From the NCBI GenBank assembly GCA_000611775.1, contig KK106983.1, positions 3,251,072-3,315,071 on the forward strand: a stretch of DNA of 64,000 nt, given 5' to 3'. The notes beneath the pieces are model-generated. The model was not told where the DNA came from. It ran no database searches and saw only the letters and a list, made by a program, of their open reading frames with translations. The stretch is from Umbilicaria muhlenbergii (Eukaryota > Ascomycota > Lecanoromycetes > Umbilicariales > Umbilicariaceae). The translations under genes were made by a program, and so were the position numbers. Numbering within the stretch: position 1 is the stretch's first letter; each line of letters opens with the position of its first letter. Of the stretch, positions 22,888 to 36,572 are shown in pieces.

Positions 22888-23506
22888 AGCTGTGTCGTAC
22901 ACACGAGGGCTTTGCTCCCGGCCGGTCTCTGGCATTGGCCTGGCGTCTCGGTGTTGCGGGAGGATTGGGCCGAATATAAGGCATGCTCTCTCGTATTCCT
23001 ATTCGCATTCGCATTCGCAATTAGATAAATGTATTGACCTAGATGCACCATAGACTTGATCTGGACTAGACTCGAATAGAAGGAGAGCTGCAAAGCATAG
23101 ATATCCACCAAGCTTTCCTCGAATGTGCATGATTAGTAAGTCTCTCATGTCCATGGGCGAACCCGGAAGCCAGCTGGAACGAGGTGCCTTGGGTGAATGA
23201 ACAGTTTGAGCGAATGGAGGGAGTGAGTATCTGATGGTGAATGAATACATGTAAGGAAGGGAATACATGTAGGGAAGGGAATACATGTAGGGAAGGGAAT
23301 ACATGTAGGGAAGGCACGATGACTACGACCTGCACAGCATGTGATCATGCTCAGTTCTGAGTTTTTATGCTGTTTGCAGAGTCTTCAAAAATATCATTCA
23401 TTCACACCTGCTATCGCCGCACCGCCCTCTCTCAGCTTCGTTTCTTGTTCCTGTCACCATTACCTTGTTTTACCCTTCCTATTACATCTCGTTCTTGACG
23501 CTGTCT
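22888..23506. other. Intergenic, ASN1 / P450, with tandem repeats
   Basis: 619 bp between tandem genes. Holds three perfect ATTCGC hexamers at 23001-23018 and the 18-bp tandem repeat at 23243-23314. The last 150 bp are pyrimidine-rich, like a promoter/leader of the P450 gene. Confidence 0.5.
23243..23314. repeat. Four tandem copies of an 18-bp unit
   Basis: The unit GAATACATGTAGGGAAGG occurs four times head to tail; the first copy differs by one base (A for G at position 12). Each unit contains the palindrome ACATGT. It lies about 190 bp upstream of the P450 start codon. Confidence 0.95.
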
Positions 23507-25181
23507 ATGCACCACTTCAACTGGCATTCTCCCAATATGGCCACACTGGCCAGTATGATGAGCCCTCTGTATGCAGCGGCCTGGGCCTTCGTTTGTGTTT
23601 TGCTATTAAAGGTAAGATACCAATATTCTACATGTTTGCTGTATCATCCCTTGTTCTGCGATATGGAAGAAAGTCATTGAAACGAGCCGTAAGACTGCAT
23701 ACAATTACTTCTGGCACCCCCTTCGCCATGTTCCCGGCCCCTTCATCGCCAATGTCACTTCAAAGTGGCTCAGCTACCGCGATATCGCCGGCACTCGCAC
23801 CGCCGGCCTGCACGAGTTGCACCAGCTGTACGGCCCCGTCATCCGCATCGCCCCTAACGAGCTATCGTTTGCCGATCCGCTGGTCATCAAAGAGATTTAC
23901 GGCCAAGGGACGCCGTACATGAAATCGCCTTTCTACGACGGAATGCACCTCGGAACACCAAATCTTTTCGACGGTAGGGATAGGGAAGCGCACAAAGAAC
24001 GCCGGAAGTTGCTCAGTCATGCTTTCGCCAAGTCTAGTATTGATGATGCGGAACCCCTGATCGCAGATCAGATCTGCAAGTTTCTTGCCTGGGTGGAGAA
24101 GAAGGAAGGCTCGGCCATGGATGTTTTCATATGGTTTCGCATGTTGACCCTAGACATTACGGCGTCCCTCTTCATGGGCGAAGAAATCGGAGCGTTGAAT
24201 AACGATGCACCCCATGAATATCTTTCCAATGTCGACAACCATCTCAAGATCTGCGGTTTGAAATGGCAAATGCCGTATCTCCTGCCTCTCACATCCTGGA
24301 TCCCCATCAAGAGCTGGCAGCACTTTCTGACGTCGCAGGAACGGCTCTATGCGTACGGCCGGCAGGCGTTCGAGCGGTACACCGAGCGCTTCGGACGCGA
24401 TTCGAAGCGAAACGATTTATTGAAGAATGTAATTCGCGGTGATGCAACCGTGGCCCCCTTGGACGACAAGGCGATCTGTTCGGAAGTCGGAAGTCTTATC
24501 TTGGGTGGGACGGACACAACGAGTACCACTCTCACCTACACGGCATGGGAACTAGCCAAGCACCCACAGTGGCAAATAACGCTTCGAGGAGAGCTCCAGC
24601 GGGCCAAGGTGAGGTTTCGCTTCGGTGTGCCAAACTATCAAGACATCGAGCGTCTAGAGGTCCTCGAGGCGATAGTATTGGAAGGGCTGCGGTTGCACCC
24701 TGCTACACCAGGGAGCTTGCCGCGAGTGGTACCGCCGCAGGGTGCGTGGATAACGGGAATTCTCGTCCCAGGTGGTGTAAGTTTCCCCTCTCCCCAGTCC
24801 GACTCTGGCATCACTGTTGATGTTCGGATCCCATCGTTGTTCATACAGACGACCATCTCCATGCAATCATACACCACCCACCACAATCCCACCGCCTTCC
24901 CCGATCCGGACAAATTCGATCCGTCCCGCTGGCTCACGACCTCCGGCGGCAGTACGAAGATGAGAGAAGCCTACATGCCCTTTTCCAAGGGTTCACGCAT
25001 GTGCATGGGCATGCATCTTGCGAACATGGAATTGAAGCTCATCATCGCCGCGCTCATCCACCAATGGGATATTCACGTGGGAGAGAAAACGACGGAAGAT
25101 ACGATGAGCATGACGGATCATTTCGTTCTGATGCCGAAAGGAGGGTTTTGCGAGTTGGTCTTTGAGAAGGTTTGGGGATAG
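23507..25181 (+). CDS. Cytochrome P450 monooxygenase
   Basis: Membrane-anchored haem monooxygenase of the fungal class-II type, served by a P450 reductase at the ER; substrate unknown. Three exons (23507-23611, 23670-24776, 24849-25181) give 515 codons (514 aa). Order of motifs: an N-terminal membrane helix (LYAAAWAFVCVLLL), proline hinge VPGPF, I-helix GGTDTTSTT, K-helix EGLRLHP (ExxR), FDPSRW in the PERF region, and the haem loop FSKGSRMCMG with the axial Cys. All core residues are present. Start: an in-frame TTG lies upstream but the first ATG is at 23507. It lies next to asparagine synthetase without other biosynthetic genes, so no cluster is implied. Confidence 0.92.
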
Positions 25182-25789
25182 GAGAGCCCGCATGCCCTTG
25201 ACAAGCCCGATCTTTGTACACATTAGGACCCAACCACGTCCCCATCGAGACGTGTTTATCCGATATGGGCTCATGAGTCGGCAAGCGACCTTTAAGTTGA
25301 TGACTCCTGTGGAGTGGATGGCGTAGCCGTGAAGACAAAGTAGCGGGGCGCCTGAATAGAGACCTGTTTGGTCAAGCAAAGATAGGGGATAAGAAAGTCC
25401 ATGATCATCTCCAGTAATTGAACATTTGCTTATGCGTAGTCACCACTGGATCGTGCGTGAGGCTCCCCAGGCTCCTAAGGGTCTCAGGCTCCTCTGGCCG
25501 GCGTTATCTTGGCCTCCAGGGCTGAAGCAGTCTCAGCCTTCGGCCGCCCTGCTGGCCAATCAAAAGTTAGTTGTCGTCTGATCCCGCGCCAATTTGCTTG
25601 CTGCTCTTCTTCTTCTCCCTCCTCCCGGAAAAGCATTGCGACTCCGAATCCGAACCCGAACCTGAATTCCTCTTCGCACTATCTATTGCAGCTGTTGCAA
25701 GCACATTAGTAAGAGTGTTGCTATCTCTGTCTTCTTAGGCAACCAACACCAATCATCTTCCTTCACACTGCTTCGCAACCTCCGACATC
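25182..25789. promoter_or_regulatory. Intergenic, P450 / porin promoter
   Basis: 608 bp holding the P450 terminator and the porin promoter and leader. A short hexamer run CCGAAT-CCGAAC-CCGAAC-CTGAAT occurs at 25644-25667. No gene seen. Confidence 0.45.
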
Positions 25790-27070
25790 ATGTCTGTCCC
25801 ACCAGCCTTCACTGATATCGCGAAGCCGTCAAATGACGTGAGTTTCCTCTCAACCACCTTCAGCAAAGTTTCGCTGACGATCCTTTGGACGATAGCTCAT
25901 TACCAAGGACTTCTTCCACACGGCAGCTGGTAATTGAACCTATTAGTCGATGTCAGAGGCATCCTTTGCGCTAATCGACCAACGCAGCAAGCCTCGAGGT
26001 CAAGTCGAAAGCTCCCAACGGAGTCAGCTTCAACGTAAAGGGAAAATCTACCCATGAAGGTTCTACGGGTGGTGCGGTAAGCTGCGTTCTTACATTGATT
26101 AGTCCCAAGGGATTCTCTTTACATTCATTGACTGACTCGCTCCTCCCGTTAGATAGAGGCAAAATACGCGGACGCGCCATCTGGTACATATTTCAACTAT
26201 CTCCATTTCATCACTTACCCTCAGTTCGACAGATCAAGTCATGTCCATCATCAAGTCCTGTTGAGACCTGGGCATGCAGCTTTACTGATGTTCTATCGAC
26301 GCGCAGGCATGACCCTCACGCAGGCATGGACTACCGCCAACGCCCTGGATACCAAGGTTGAGCTGGACAACCAGCTCGCCAAGGGCTTGAAGGCGGAGCT
26401 CCTCACACAATTCCTCCCAAGCTCGCAGGCCAAAGGGGCCAAGCTCAACTTATACTTCAAGCAGCCCAACTTCCAGGCCCGTGCTTTCTTCGACCTCTTG
26501 AAGGGACCAACCGCCAACATCGACGCTGTGCTAGGCCACGAGGGCTTCCTCGTAGGCGCCGAAGCGGGGTATGATGTGCAAAAGGCTGCGATCACCAGGT
26601 ACTCGGCTGCCGTCGGCTACAGCGTTCCCGAATACAGCGCGGCCATTACGGCCACCAACAACCTCAGCGTCTTCTCCGCGTCGTATTACCACAAGGTTAA
26701 CTCGCAAGTGGAGGCAGGCGCAAAGGCAACCTGGGACTCCCACGGCAGCAACAATGTTGGTCTTGAGGTAGCGAGCAAATACCGTCTTGACCCCACATCG
26801 TTTGCGAAGGCAAGATTTCCTCTGCTATTGAGAGATAATCCGTTTTGATACTAACATCACTTTGAACAGGCTAAGATCAATGACCGTGGTATTGCCGCTG
26901 CGGCTTACAGTGTTCTACTCCGACCTGGTGTCACCCTTGGCCTTGGGGCTTCCTTTGATACCCAGAACCTGAACGAAGCTACACATAAGGTTCGTAGCAG
27001 TTCGTGGCGAGGCAACAGAACAGCGACTGACTTGTCTTAGGTGGGGGCAAGCTTCACGTTTGAAGCATGA
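25790..27070 (+). CDS. POR1: Mitochondrial outer-membrane porin (VDAC)
   Basis: Beta-barrel channel for metabolites across the outer mitochondrial membrane. Seven exons (25790-25837, 25896-25929, 25988-26076, 26153-26183, 26307-26809, 26870-26989, 27041-27070) give 285 codons (284 aa), normal for VDAC. The N-terminus MSVPPAFTDIAKPSNDLI forms the amphipathic helix. TLTQAWTTANALDTK and the C-terminal beta strands ending VGASFTFEA are typical. The sixth intron (26810-26869) begins AAG|GCAAGA, a good GC-AG donor; using it gives FAKAKINDRGIAAAAYS in frame. Confidence 0.95.
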
Positions 27071-29459
27071 GTACAAGTAGCGGATGAAGAGATCTCTTGC
27101 ACGACAGGACTCCTGCCTCGAGGAATCCCACGAGCTTCACTGTTGGCAGAACGATAGAAGTGTTAGCTCTTGCGTCGTCATCTCTTGTGAGACTATTTGT
27201 ACATAGGAAAACTAATACTTCAGCCTTGTAATTTCTTACTAAAGCGGTTCCTCCTATGTCAAGAATTTTGTGGTGTTAGTACTTGAGTCGATATGGAGTC
27301 AGGCAAGGAATCAATCTCAGTTCCATGATGCTGGGAACTATTATATTTGCTGCACTTGCTCATGCATGTGGTCTGGCTGGCTTCTATCACTAACTCTAGG
27401 GAGTCCATAAATTGCTGACGTCCCGGAATGCAGCCTGCCGATCTATCAAGCCGCTTGGATTTAAGAAGCGTACAAGCCCAAAGCGACCTCGTGGTACGTC
27501 CTCCTTATCCTATCAGGAGAACGAAGGTGCTCAGGGATAATCATCTTTTAGAGAATGTCGATCAACCAGTGCTGCTTCAACGATCTGTCGTCAACCTTGG
27601 AGAACGCGAGCGTAGGGACGCGTAGAGAGCAGTTGTGAGGTTTAGCAGTTTCTCTGTTATGTAGTGCTAGCCATATGTAGAATAGTAACCAATAGAATCA
27701 ATTAACAAGAAGTCAAACCTGCTATTTTAACATAGATCGAGTGTAACATCAGTTCAATTCAATATGTAGCTATAGAAATAGATTAGATAGAATTGAATAA
27801 AACGAAGCAAAATGTACAGCAATCGAAGCCTGCCCAGTGTGAATAGCTTCACCTCAGGCAGCCACTAGGTAATTAACACTACGTTACAAATAATTGCTAA
27901 ACCTCCCAAGTGTTACTTGCTCCTCGTGTCACCCAAAGCGGAGCATTACCGTCGATGCAACATCAAAGGTCAAGCCTTGAGGCTCATTCTGCTTTCATCT
28001 CACTGCCAATTTTCTGACTATGGTTTAAGAAAAAAATGCTGCTACAGCGGTATCAACCATAACCTGCTAAGTCCTAGTAGCTGATCAATTGAGCTCAACT
28101 CTGACAGGGCATCTTCGCATTCGCATCACTTCCTAGAATTGGCCGAGGTGATGACATCAGTTCAGGCCTCACTATTGAACTTGATGTCCGCATCAGCTCA
28201 AGCTGTACAAGGCAGAGCTAAAAGTTGATAACGAGTATATCCCCTTCTTGCTGTTGCCTTGTTGGTCTGAGAAGCAGGCATGTTTCCTTACATGCTTATT
28301 TTCCCATTCTCATCCGGGTATACATGTTCACATTCCTACTATTCGTCCAAATCAAACGGGAGAGCGGTTCGGTATCAAGGACCGTTGCGCCACCATCCAT
28401 CCATTGCAAAGGAGGCGGCACACCCGGTTGTCCGATTTGCAACTATTAGGATTACGAAATCAAGCCTTTGAGCGTAATGGCGGTCGTATGTGGCGATCAA
28501 CCGTACAAGGCTGCTCCCCCGCTCTTCTACCCAAGCATGTCTAAAGTTCGATGAAGAAGGATTTCTTTGGATCTACGGCATAAGGAGAGGTACTGATGAG
28601 GGGTTGGCGCTGGTAGGACAAGGCAGCCTCTCTTCGGCTGCAATGTGAACGGCGAAATTGCGTTCGATGGGACATGTCCTTTTTGCATCTTTTTCATAGT
28701 GGATGAAGAAGTTCCTGGAGCCACTGAGACCTAGAGATCAGGTCATTACGCTAGTGTGCACATTAAAATGCGGCTCTTGGTGACTGATCGGTCATCTCGA
28801 GCGAGAAGAGACGATCTACAGCCAGTCTTGAAGGTCGCAGAACCTGACAAATGATTCTTCCATTCTTCTTGCAAGTCGAAGAGGATGCATAACAGTTCTA
28901 CACGACACTTGACTGTATGAGTCTCTAAAGGAGGTAAGAGTAATCTAATGGAGCCCTGGAGGTTCTCCTTTGATCGGCGAGTGGCCATCTCCACAACCAC
29001 TTAAGGCATTTTCGTCTCACCGAGCAGCGTGACCTTGAGAACTCTGATGCTGCGAACCCATGATGCCTTTCTCGTGCTCTTACGGATGCGGGAATAGTGA
29101 TTGCGTGTCAGTTCCCATGGTCGGCGGTCTCGTAGTTGCTTAGAAGAAGATGAAGGTCACATGAGCGGTGCAGCATCTGAAGCCTCTATGCTTCTCAAGG
29201 TGAAATTTGACGCCAAGTCGCGCTCGCTAGGCCGCTATAGCTGGAATCGAAGAAGCTCAGCCACCAATTTACAAGACTGCGACCAATGGAGGTGCTTCAA
29301 ACACAATACAGCTGATACTTGCCGTACGTCAAAAGAGGAATGTTGCAGACCTGAGGGGTTGATCTCATCAAGTTTGGAGAGTGCGCATCATTACCGTGCG
29401 CTCCTAGCCTCTGGCTTCCATCATTACTTTCAAAGGGTTATCGTTCTCCCCATGATCGT
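27071..29459. other. 2.4-kb stretch without a recognisable gene
   Basis: Follows porin and runs to the 3' end of the J-protein gene. A patch near 27,650-27,820 is AT-rich. A Lys/Arg/Pro-rich open stretch at about 27,410-27,530 and open frames at 28,225-28,550, 28,527-29,000 (minus) and 29,101-29,592 show no family I recognise. They may be accidental frames, a decayed gene or non-coding transcripts. Confidence 0.35.
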
Positions 29460-30343
29460 TCATGCATCCCCCTTGCCCTCACGAACGCGCTTCCTCTCGT
29501 TCCTCTCGAACAGCGCGGGCATGAGACAGGCCAGCGATACCGCCGTCCCCACGAGGATAAAGTTGATCAACATGCTGCCAGAGCCCGCATAATCATAAGT
29601 TGTTTGCTCTTCCATACGTCTCTTGCGACGCAGATCCTGCTGCTCCTGCGTACGGAAATGGCCTTGCCGGTCGAAATGCGGTACGTCGTTGCTCCATCCA
29701 GTCTGACCACCGCCTGGTCCGAATCCTCCTCCCATACGCGCTCCGGTGTTGGCAGAGCCCGCTGCAGGATCAGCCGAGGCGGACGCAGCCGCCTCCGCCT
29801 GTGCTTGTCGCTTGTCACCTTGAGAACCCCAGCCACCACTTCGGTAGAAGCTCGGCGGTGGGCCCCGGAATTGAGTGCGACGTCTGCTTAGCCCGCTTGC
29901 GGGCCGAGACCCAAAGGGGGTGGTGCTGGAGCTGTGCGAGCCGCGACGACTACCAGTTGAGGAACCACCGGAGACACGTTGAGTGTCCCTGTCGTATCGT
30001 TCTCGCTTCTGAGGGTTCCCTAGAACGGCGTAGGCTTCGGCGATCTTGACGAAACGGCTCGAAGCTTGGGGATCATTGCGGTTGTGGTCCGGATGGTGCG
30101 TTTTCGAGAGGGAGTAGAATTGCCTACCATTGTCAGCTTGAGGTATAGAGGTTGGCGGCTTTACAGTGGGCTACTATACTTCTTGACCAACGCGGCAGAA
30201 GCGTTGGGTTGGATACCAAGGATCTCGTAGTAATCTGCCTTGTCGCTCCACCGCGTCGTGGTTGTGTGAAAGAGCGCAGAATGGGGTAAGAGGAGCTGAT
30301 GGTGGTCGACGCTGACTGAAGGAAGGATGAAACGGCGTAGCAT
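29460..30343 (-). CDS. J-domain co-chaperone, probably mitochondrial
   Basis: DnaJ-type protein that stimulates an Hsp70. Two exons (30180-30343, 29460-30123) total 276 codons (275 aa). The N-terminus (MLRRFILP, His/Thr/Arg-rich, few acidic residues) looks like a mitochondrial presequence. The J domain spans about residues 35-100: DYYEILGIQPNASAALVKK, then SKTHHPDHN with the essential HPD, and YAVLGNPQKRERYD. A Gly/Ser/Arg-rich linker follows, and a hydrophobic segment near the C-terminus (MLINFILVGTAVSLACLMPA) suggests an inner-membrane anchor. There are no zinc-finger repeats, so it is a class C type. Divergent from MetAP2. Confidence 0.88.
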
Positions 30344-30710
30344 TCCTCATACCGAAGATAAACCTAGTTTTTTCAGTGTTGTTGAATGAAAGGCAATGCC
30401 TCAGGATCTGTTGAATGTCTGAAAGGATGGCATGCTTCATGATAAGTGAGACTTTTATGGTCGATGACGTCTGCGGAGGAAGCTTTAGGCGAATGTGCCT
30501 TAATCGGAAAGAGCCTCAGGCCCAACCAGCCTCAAATGATACCGTAAAGTACCGTACTCACGGTACGGAGATACTTTACTATCTACTTGTGTAGCGATGG
30601 CACATGAACACTTACAGACATCTATCATACTATCTTCCACATCACAGTAAATCCAGCAATTCCTGCGTATCTTGTTCTACGCTTCTTCTTAGGAGCGGCC
30701 CGCAGTGACA
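30344..30710. promoter_or_regulatory. J-protein/MetAP2 divergent promoter
   Basis: 367 bp between divergent start codons. It contains a run of GTACCGTACTCACGGTACGG-like inverted motifs near 30,545-30,570 (ACCGTACTCACGGT is an imperfect palindrome) that could be a regulatory site. No gene seen. Confidence 0.45.
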
Positions 30711-32398
<1,688 letters not shown>

Positions 32399-32972
32399 GT
32401 TGGGTGCTGCAATGCTTTGCATGTTGTTTGTTGTCCTGTTCGATGGCCAAGACGTGCAGGATCTTCTACGAGGTAGCTGTAGGTAGCCGGTTGACAGAAC
32501 GGAATCGGTCTGCATGGTGGACGTGCACGCTTTTGTGGTCTGACTTTGTGCACTTCAAAATGAACGGGCATAAGGTAACGGCACAAGCCACTCGTGTACT
32601 CGTACGGCGACACATTGTGACTCAGTGTTATCCGAGTTCTAGAAGCATTCAATGTGTGGAATATCTATAGTTTCTATGCCGTCTATACTGTGCACGCTTT
32701 TTGTGGCCTGAGCCACCGAGTTCACTCCCGCGAGTGGCCGCTGAAGGCAACTTTAGGCCTTATAACTGGCTTAGCCTACTCCGTCCTCCGATAGAGTCTA
32801 GCCCCTGACTTTCAGCCTGGACCCTTGGCCATCAGCCCCCACCGAACCTTTGGACGCTTCATCTTTCGTCGTCTCCCCCATTCGTTGGACAAGGCAATAC
32901 AAGTTATTGTCGACATGGGGTAACGAATCGCTTCCTACAAACTCGTCCCAATCAACTCTCCTATCAGCCAAC
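32399..32972. other. Intergenic, MetAP2 / desaturase
   Basis: 574 bp between tandem genes: terminator and promoter. An in-frame extension upstream of the desaturase reaches 32,850 but starts at TTG, so it is treated as 5' UTR. Confidence 0.45.
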
Positions 32973-34275
32973 ATGCCATCTACTCTCATGACTACGACTA
33001 TTGATCAGACAACAAAAGCAAAGCCTTCCTTTTACGCTTCCTCGCAAGGTCTGCCCCCGAAGGCGGCCGACGATGATCACTTCTTCTGGACCTATACCGA
33101 GGAGCCGCATCGGACCAGAAGACAAGCGATCATCAAAGCGCACCCCGAGGTGAGGCTCAATTGACCGTTCAATGACCGCTCTGGTGGCTAATTACTCTCT
33201 TCCAAGGTTACCAAGCTGTGCGGCCCGGAACCCTTGACAAAATACTGCGTCCTCGCCGTTGTGGCTCTTCAGCTGTCAAGTGCAGTCCTCCTCCGGAACA
33301 CAGCAATCTTCTCGTGGCCTTTCCTACTCACAGCCTACGTAGTCGGCGCCACGGCAAACCAAAACATATTTCTGTCCATCCACGAGATCTCCCACAACCT
33401 GGCCTTCAAATCACCCACGGCGAACAGACTGTTTGCTGTTTTTGCAAACATCCCTATCGGAGTGCCTTATAGCGCTGCCTTCCGGGTAGGCCTCCAATTG
33501 GTGATTACCGTGGAGTTAAGCGGTGAGCTAACGATCTGTCCAGCCTTATCATCTCACCCATCACAAGTCTCTCGGTGTCGACGGTCTTGATACAGACCTG
33601 CCCACCTCTCTCGAAGCCTTCTTCCTCGACTCTGTTCTCGGCAAAGCGTTTTTCTGCACCTTCCAGATTCTTTTCTATGCCCTAAGGCCAATGATGGTAT
33701 ACCAACTGCCCATTACGCAGATCCACCTCTTCAACATCGTTGCTCAAATTACCTTTGACTTCTTGCTTATCCGATACGTCGGTGGGCGCTCGCTGGCATA
33801 CCTCATTTTGAGCTCCTTCCTCGCTGGCTCACTGCATCCCTGTGCGGGTCATTTCATAGCTGAACATTACGTCTTCGAGAAGCAACACGCAAATGCCGTG
33901 GATCCTTCGGCTCTCGCTCCTGTTCCAGAAACATACTCGTACTACGGACCCCTCAACATGCTCACATATAATGTTGGGCTACACAACGAGCATCATGACT
34001 TCCCCGCCGTACCCTGGACGCGTCTTCCTTTGCTTCATGAGATCGCAAAGGAGTTCTACGCAGACCTCCCGCATCACAAAAGTTGGTTGTGGGTCATCTG
34101 GCAATTCATTTGGGATCAAGAAGTCAGCTTGTGGTGCCGAGTGAAGAGAAAGGAAGGAGGGTGGAAAGTCGGTGGTGGAGTCTGCGGGAGCGAAAGCAGC
34201 AACAGCAATAGCTGGAGGGAAGATGAACTTGGTGCCAATGAGCGGCTGGGTGCCTCCATACCCGGAGTGAGATGA
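32973..34275 (+). CDS. DES1: Sphingolipid delta-4 desaturase
   Basis: ER membrane di-iron enzyme that adds the 4,5-trans double bond to dihydroceramide, a step towards glucosylceramide in filamentous fungi. Three exons (32973-33149, 33207-33485, 33544-34275) give 396 codons (395 aa). N-terminal lipid-desaturase segment: FFWTYTEEPHRTRRQAIIKAHPE. The three His boxes are present: HEISHN, HLTHHKS and HNEHHDFP. Hydrophobic segments surround them (for example VLAVVALQLSSAVLL and AQITFDFLLI). The C-terminal tail is polar and Gly/Ser-rich. Convergent with the VAP gene. Confidence 0.95.
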
Positions 34276-34742
34276 TTATGTGACCTTTAAAGAATGCTTG
34301 ATGCACGAGCATCTAATTCGGGACTCGGGAGTCAAGTATATAGTCTGACGATCATCACAGCCAGATCGGGATGGACAGGACATACAGAATTACGTTCCAG
34401 CCACGCTATCATGCCAGCCGAGTCTCCGGTCGTGGCGGATGTCGCGCGTGTCACTGTGCATTCACTGGTCATCACGCCATGAGCAGTAAGATTTGAGACA
34501 TAGAATACAATGGCCACCGCTCGCAGAGGAAAGGACATGTCCACCAGCGCGCGGTTCTACCTGTATGACCCAGGAGCACCGCGCTAGCATCCCATTCCAA
34601 TGCCCCGCCCGCGCTTGTTCGCCTGCTCAGCAACTCAACTGCTACCCTTTGCAGGCTGCGTACCAGCCGGGCATCCGGTCTTGTTCGCCTAGACTGGATA
34701 CCAAGTGAGAGCACCAGAAGCCGAGGACGACCAATCCATCGT
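34276..34742. other. Intergenic, convergent 3' ends
   Basis: 467 bp between the convergent desaturase and VAP genes. Holds their 3' UTRs. Short open frames on both strands are not recognised. Confidence 0.45.
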
Positions 34743-35944
34743 TCAGAAAAAGAAGTAAGCCAAGAGAAAACTTAACAAGCACAGAGCAGCAACGATCTGC
34801 ACGGGAACACCTGTTGATGCGGGCTGCTGCTGGACACCCATGCCTGTAGTCCCCGTACTGATACGCTCCCTCGAGTCCTGAAGCACCGCATCACTCTTGC
34901 GTTGTCTCAGTCCTTGCTCTTCGGCCTGTTGTCGCAACTTTGAAATCATGGCTCTGGCTTCCGCGAGCTGTGCGCGTACGTCTTCGCCAGATGTCGGGAC
35001 CGCGTTGATAACGCTTGACGCGGCACCACTGATGGTTGATTGAATGCCACCTTCGGTAGCAGGGTTGCTGGCAGATTCTCTAGCGCCGCCAAGGTTCTTG
35101 TTCTCGGTTGGGCGCGATTCTGGCAGAGACACGGCTCCGACAGGAGCGTTCACAGAGCGGTTTTGGGGTGTGGCGGACTCAGGTGCAGGAGATGCGAATG
35201 ATGAAGATGGCGAGCCATAAGCTGGCGGCGCTTCTTCATGTATGTGCTAAGATTCGGTCAGAATCATCTCTTGAAGCTCTTGACTCTGCAAGCCTTACCG
35301 TGCCATTGACGTGGTTATGTGTGGGTGTCGCCGTAGAGCCATCAGCCGGCAAAAAGAGTACACGGATCTTCCTCTCTTGGATGGCCCATTTTGACGTCTT
35401 CTCAACGTTCTGCCAGATAGCTGTAACGTTGGACATCTCCCTCTCTGCTGTTATAGCAACAGACTGCACAAGGAACTTGTCGCGGCATCTTGCGTCCGGC
35501 GGTGGGTCATCTTTCATTGCTTGAAGAAGGACTGCATCATAAATCATCAGTTTGCAAAAATCCCATTTGCGGAATGAAAATCCGCACCTTGAACTTCAAC
35601 ATCGCTACCAGCCTCGATTCGACCCGAATTGGGACGTACACAGTATCTATTGAAGGTTTAGTGAACTGCGAAAGAACTCCCTCGGGTGTGGAAAATGTAC
35701 TGTTTTGGGGCTGTAGTTTTGACCTAAACATCTGGCATCAGATGGATGCGAGGTAATTTGGGTGGCTCTAGCTTACCTTGAATGCCACAGCATCGTTGTT
35801 CGGGTTCCGCAATCGTAGAATTTGACTGACCTCGTGCGAAAAAGGGCCTGCTTGTGCTTCAGTCTAAAGTCCCACAGGGGGCAATACGATTTATCTGTAC
35901 GTACGGCGAAAGCCAAGTTCCGGAGGATCAAGTTCAACAGACAT
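34743..35944 (-). CDS. SCS2: VAP / Scs2-type ER contact-site protein
   Basis: Tail-anchored ER protein whose MSP domain binds FFAT motifs and tethers the ER to the plasma membrane and other organelles. Six exons (35905-35944, 35777-35847, 35701-35723, 35588-35646, 35299-35531, 34743-35246) give 310 codons (309 aa). MSP domain: MSVELDPPELGFRRPFSHEV, LRLRNPNNDAVAFKVKTTAP and YCVRPNSGRIEAGSDVEV, the FFAT-binding face. A Ser/Pro-rich linker and a coiled coil (EDVRAQLAEARAMISKLRQ) precede the C-terminal anchor (VPVQIVAALCLLSFLLAYFFF region). Exon 3 is only 23 nt. Divergent from the UBX gene. Confidence 0.93.
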
Positions 35945-36572
35945 GTTGGCCGCAACGAGATTCAAGTAGGTGCAGTGCGACAGAAGTGACTACTCGAAGA
36001 TGGAGAGTGGTTAGAGATGTGAATGGCTCACTTGGGCAGCGTGCGGGGGGACACACAACAAGCGGAACAAGTGTTGTCAACAGTTGAGAGTTGGGAATTG
36101 TCAGAATTGCCAGGATCTGCAGTCTCTCGATTGTGGACTGTTCACAACGGCACAGGCAAGACTTGGAGGTGCCGTGAAGAAAAGGCGTTCTCGGTGGTTG
36201 ATAAGGCAAGGTACCTTGCTTGGAGTGCTTGGGTGCGGGTGCTCATACTTACGAGTGCCAGGAAGCCACTAGTTCGTTCTGCGGCGAATCCCACACATGG
36301 ATGCATCGCCAGTGACGGCCTTTCACCTGTACCTTGGCCATTCTCTACTCCAACTCCACCTCCACCTCCACCTTCACCCTGACCTTCACCATCTCTGTCA
36401 ATAACATACAAATACATTTCACTCCCGACAACAGACGAGCTATGACGAATTCGCAGTCCTGAGCTACACGTAGCAGCTACTCATCCTCACTTACTTCGAC
36501 GTGCAAAGACACACACCTGAGCTTCTTGAGCTCGAACAAGAGGTGCCACACATATCTCGTAGCTACAACATC
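35945..36572. promoter_or_regulatory. VAP/UBX divergent promoter region
   Basis: 628 bp between divergent start codons. A CTCCAC/CTTCAC repeat tract lies at about 36,345-36,390 and gives a low-complexity open frame on both strands. No gene seen. Confidence 0.45.

Noticed and set aside
23465-23506. Upstream start for the P450
   Set aside because: The in-frame codon at 23,465 is TTG; the first ATG at 23,507 gives a normal membrane-anchor N-terminus.
20710-25181. Possible biosynthetic gene cluster (asparagine synthetase plus P450)
   Set aside because: No synthase, transporter or cluster regulator nearby, and the neighbours UBC9 and porin are housekeeping genes.
27410-27660. Lys/Arg/Pro-rich open stretch after porin
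   Set aside because: Looks coding over about 40 codons but cannot be extended with credible splice sites, and no family is recognised.
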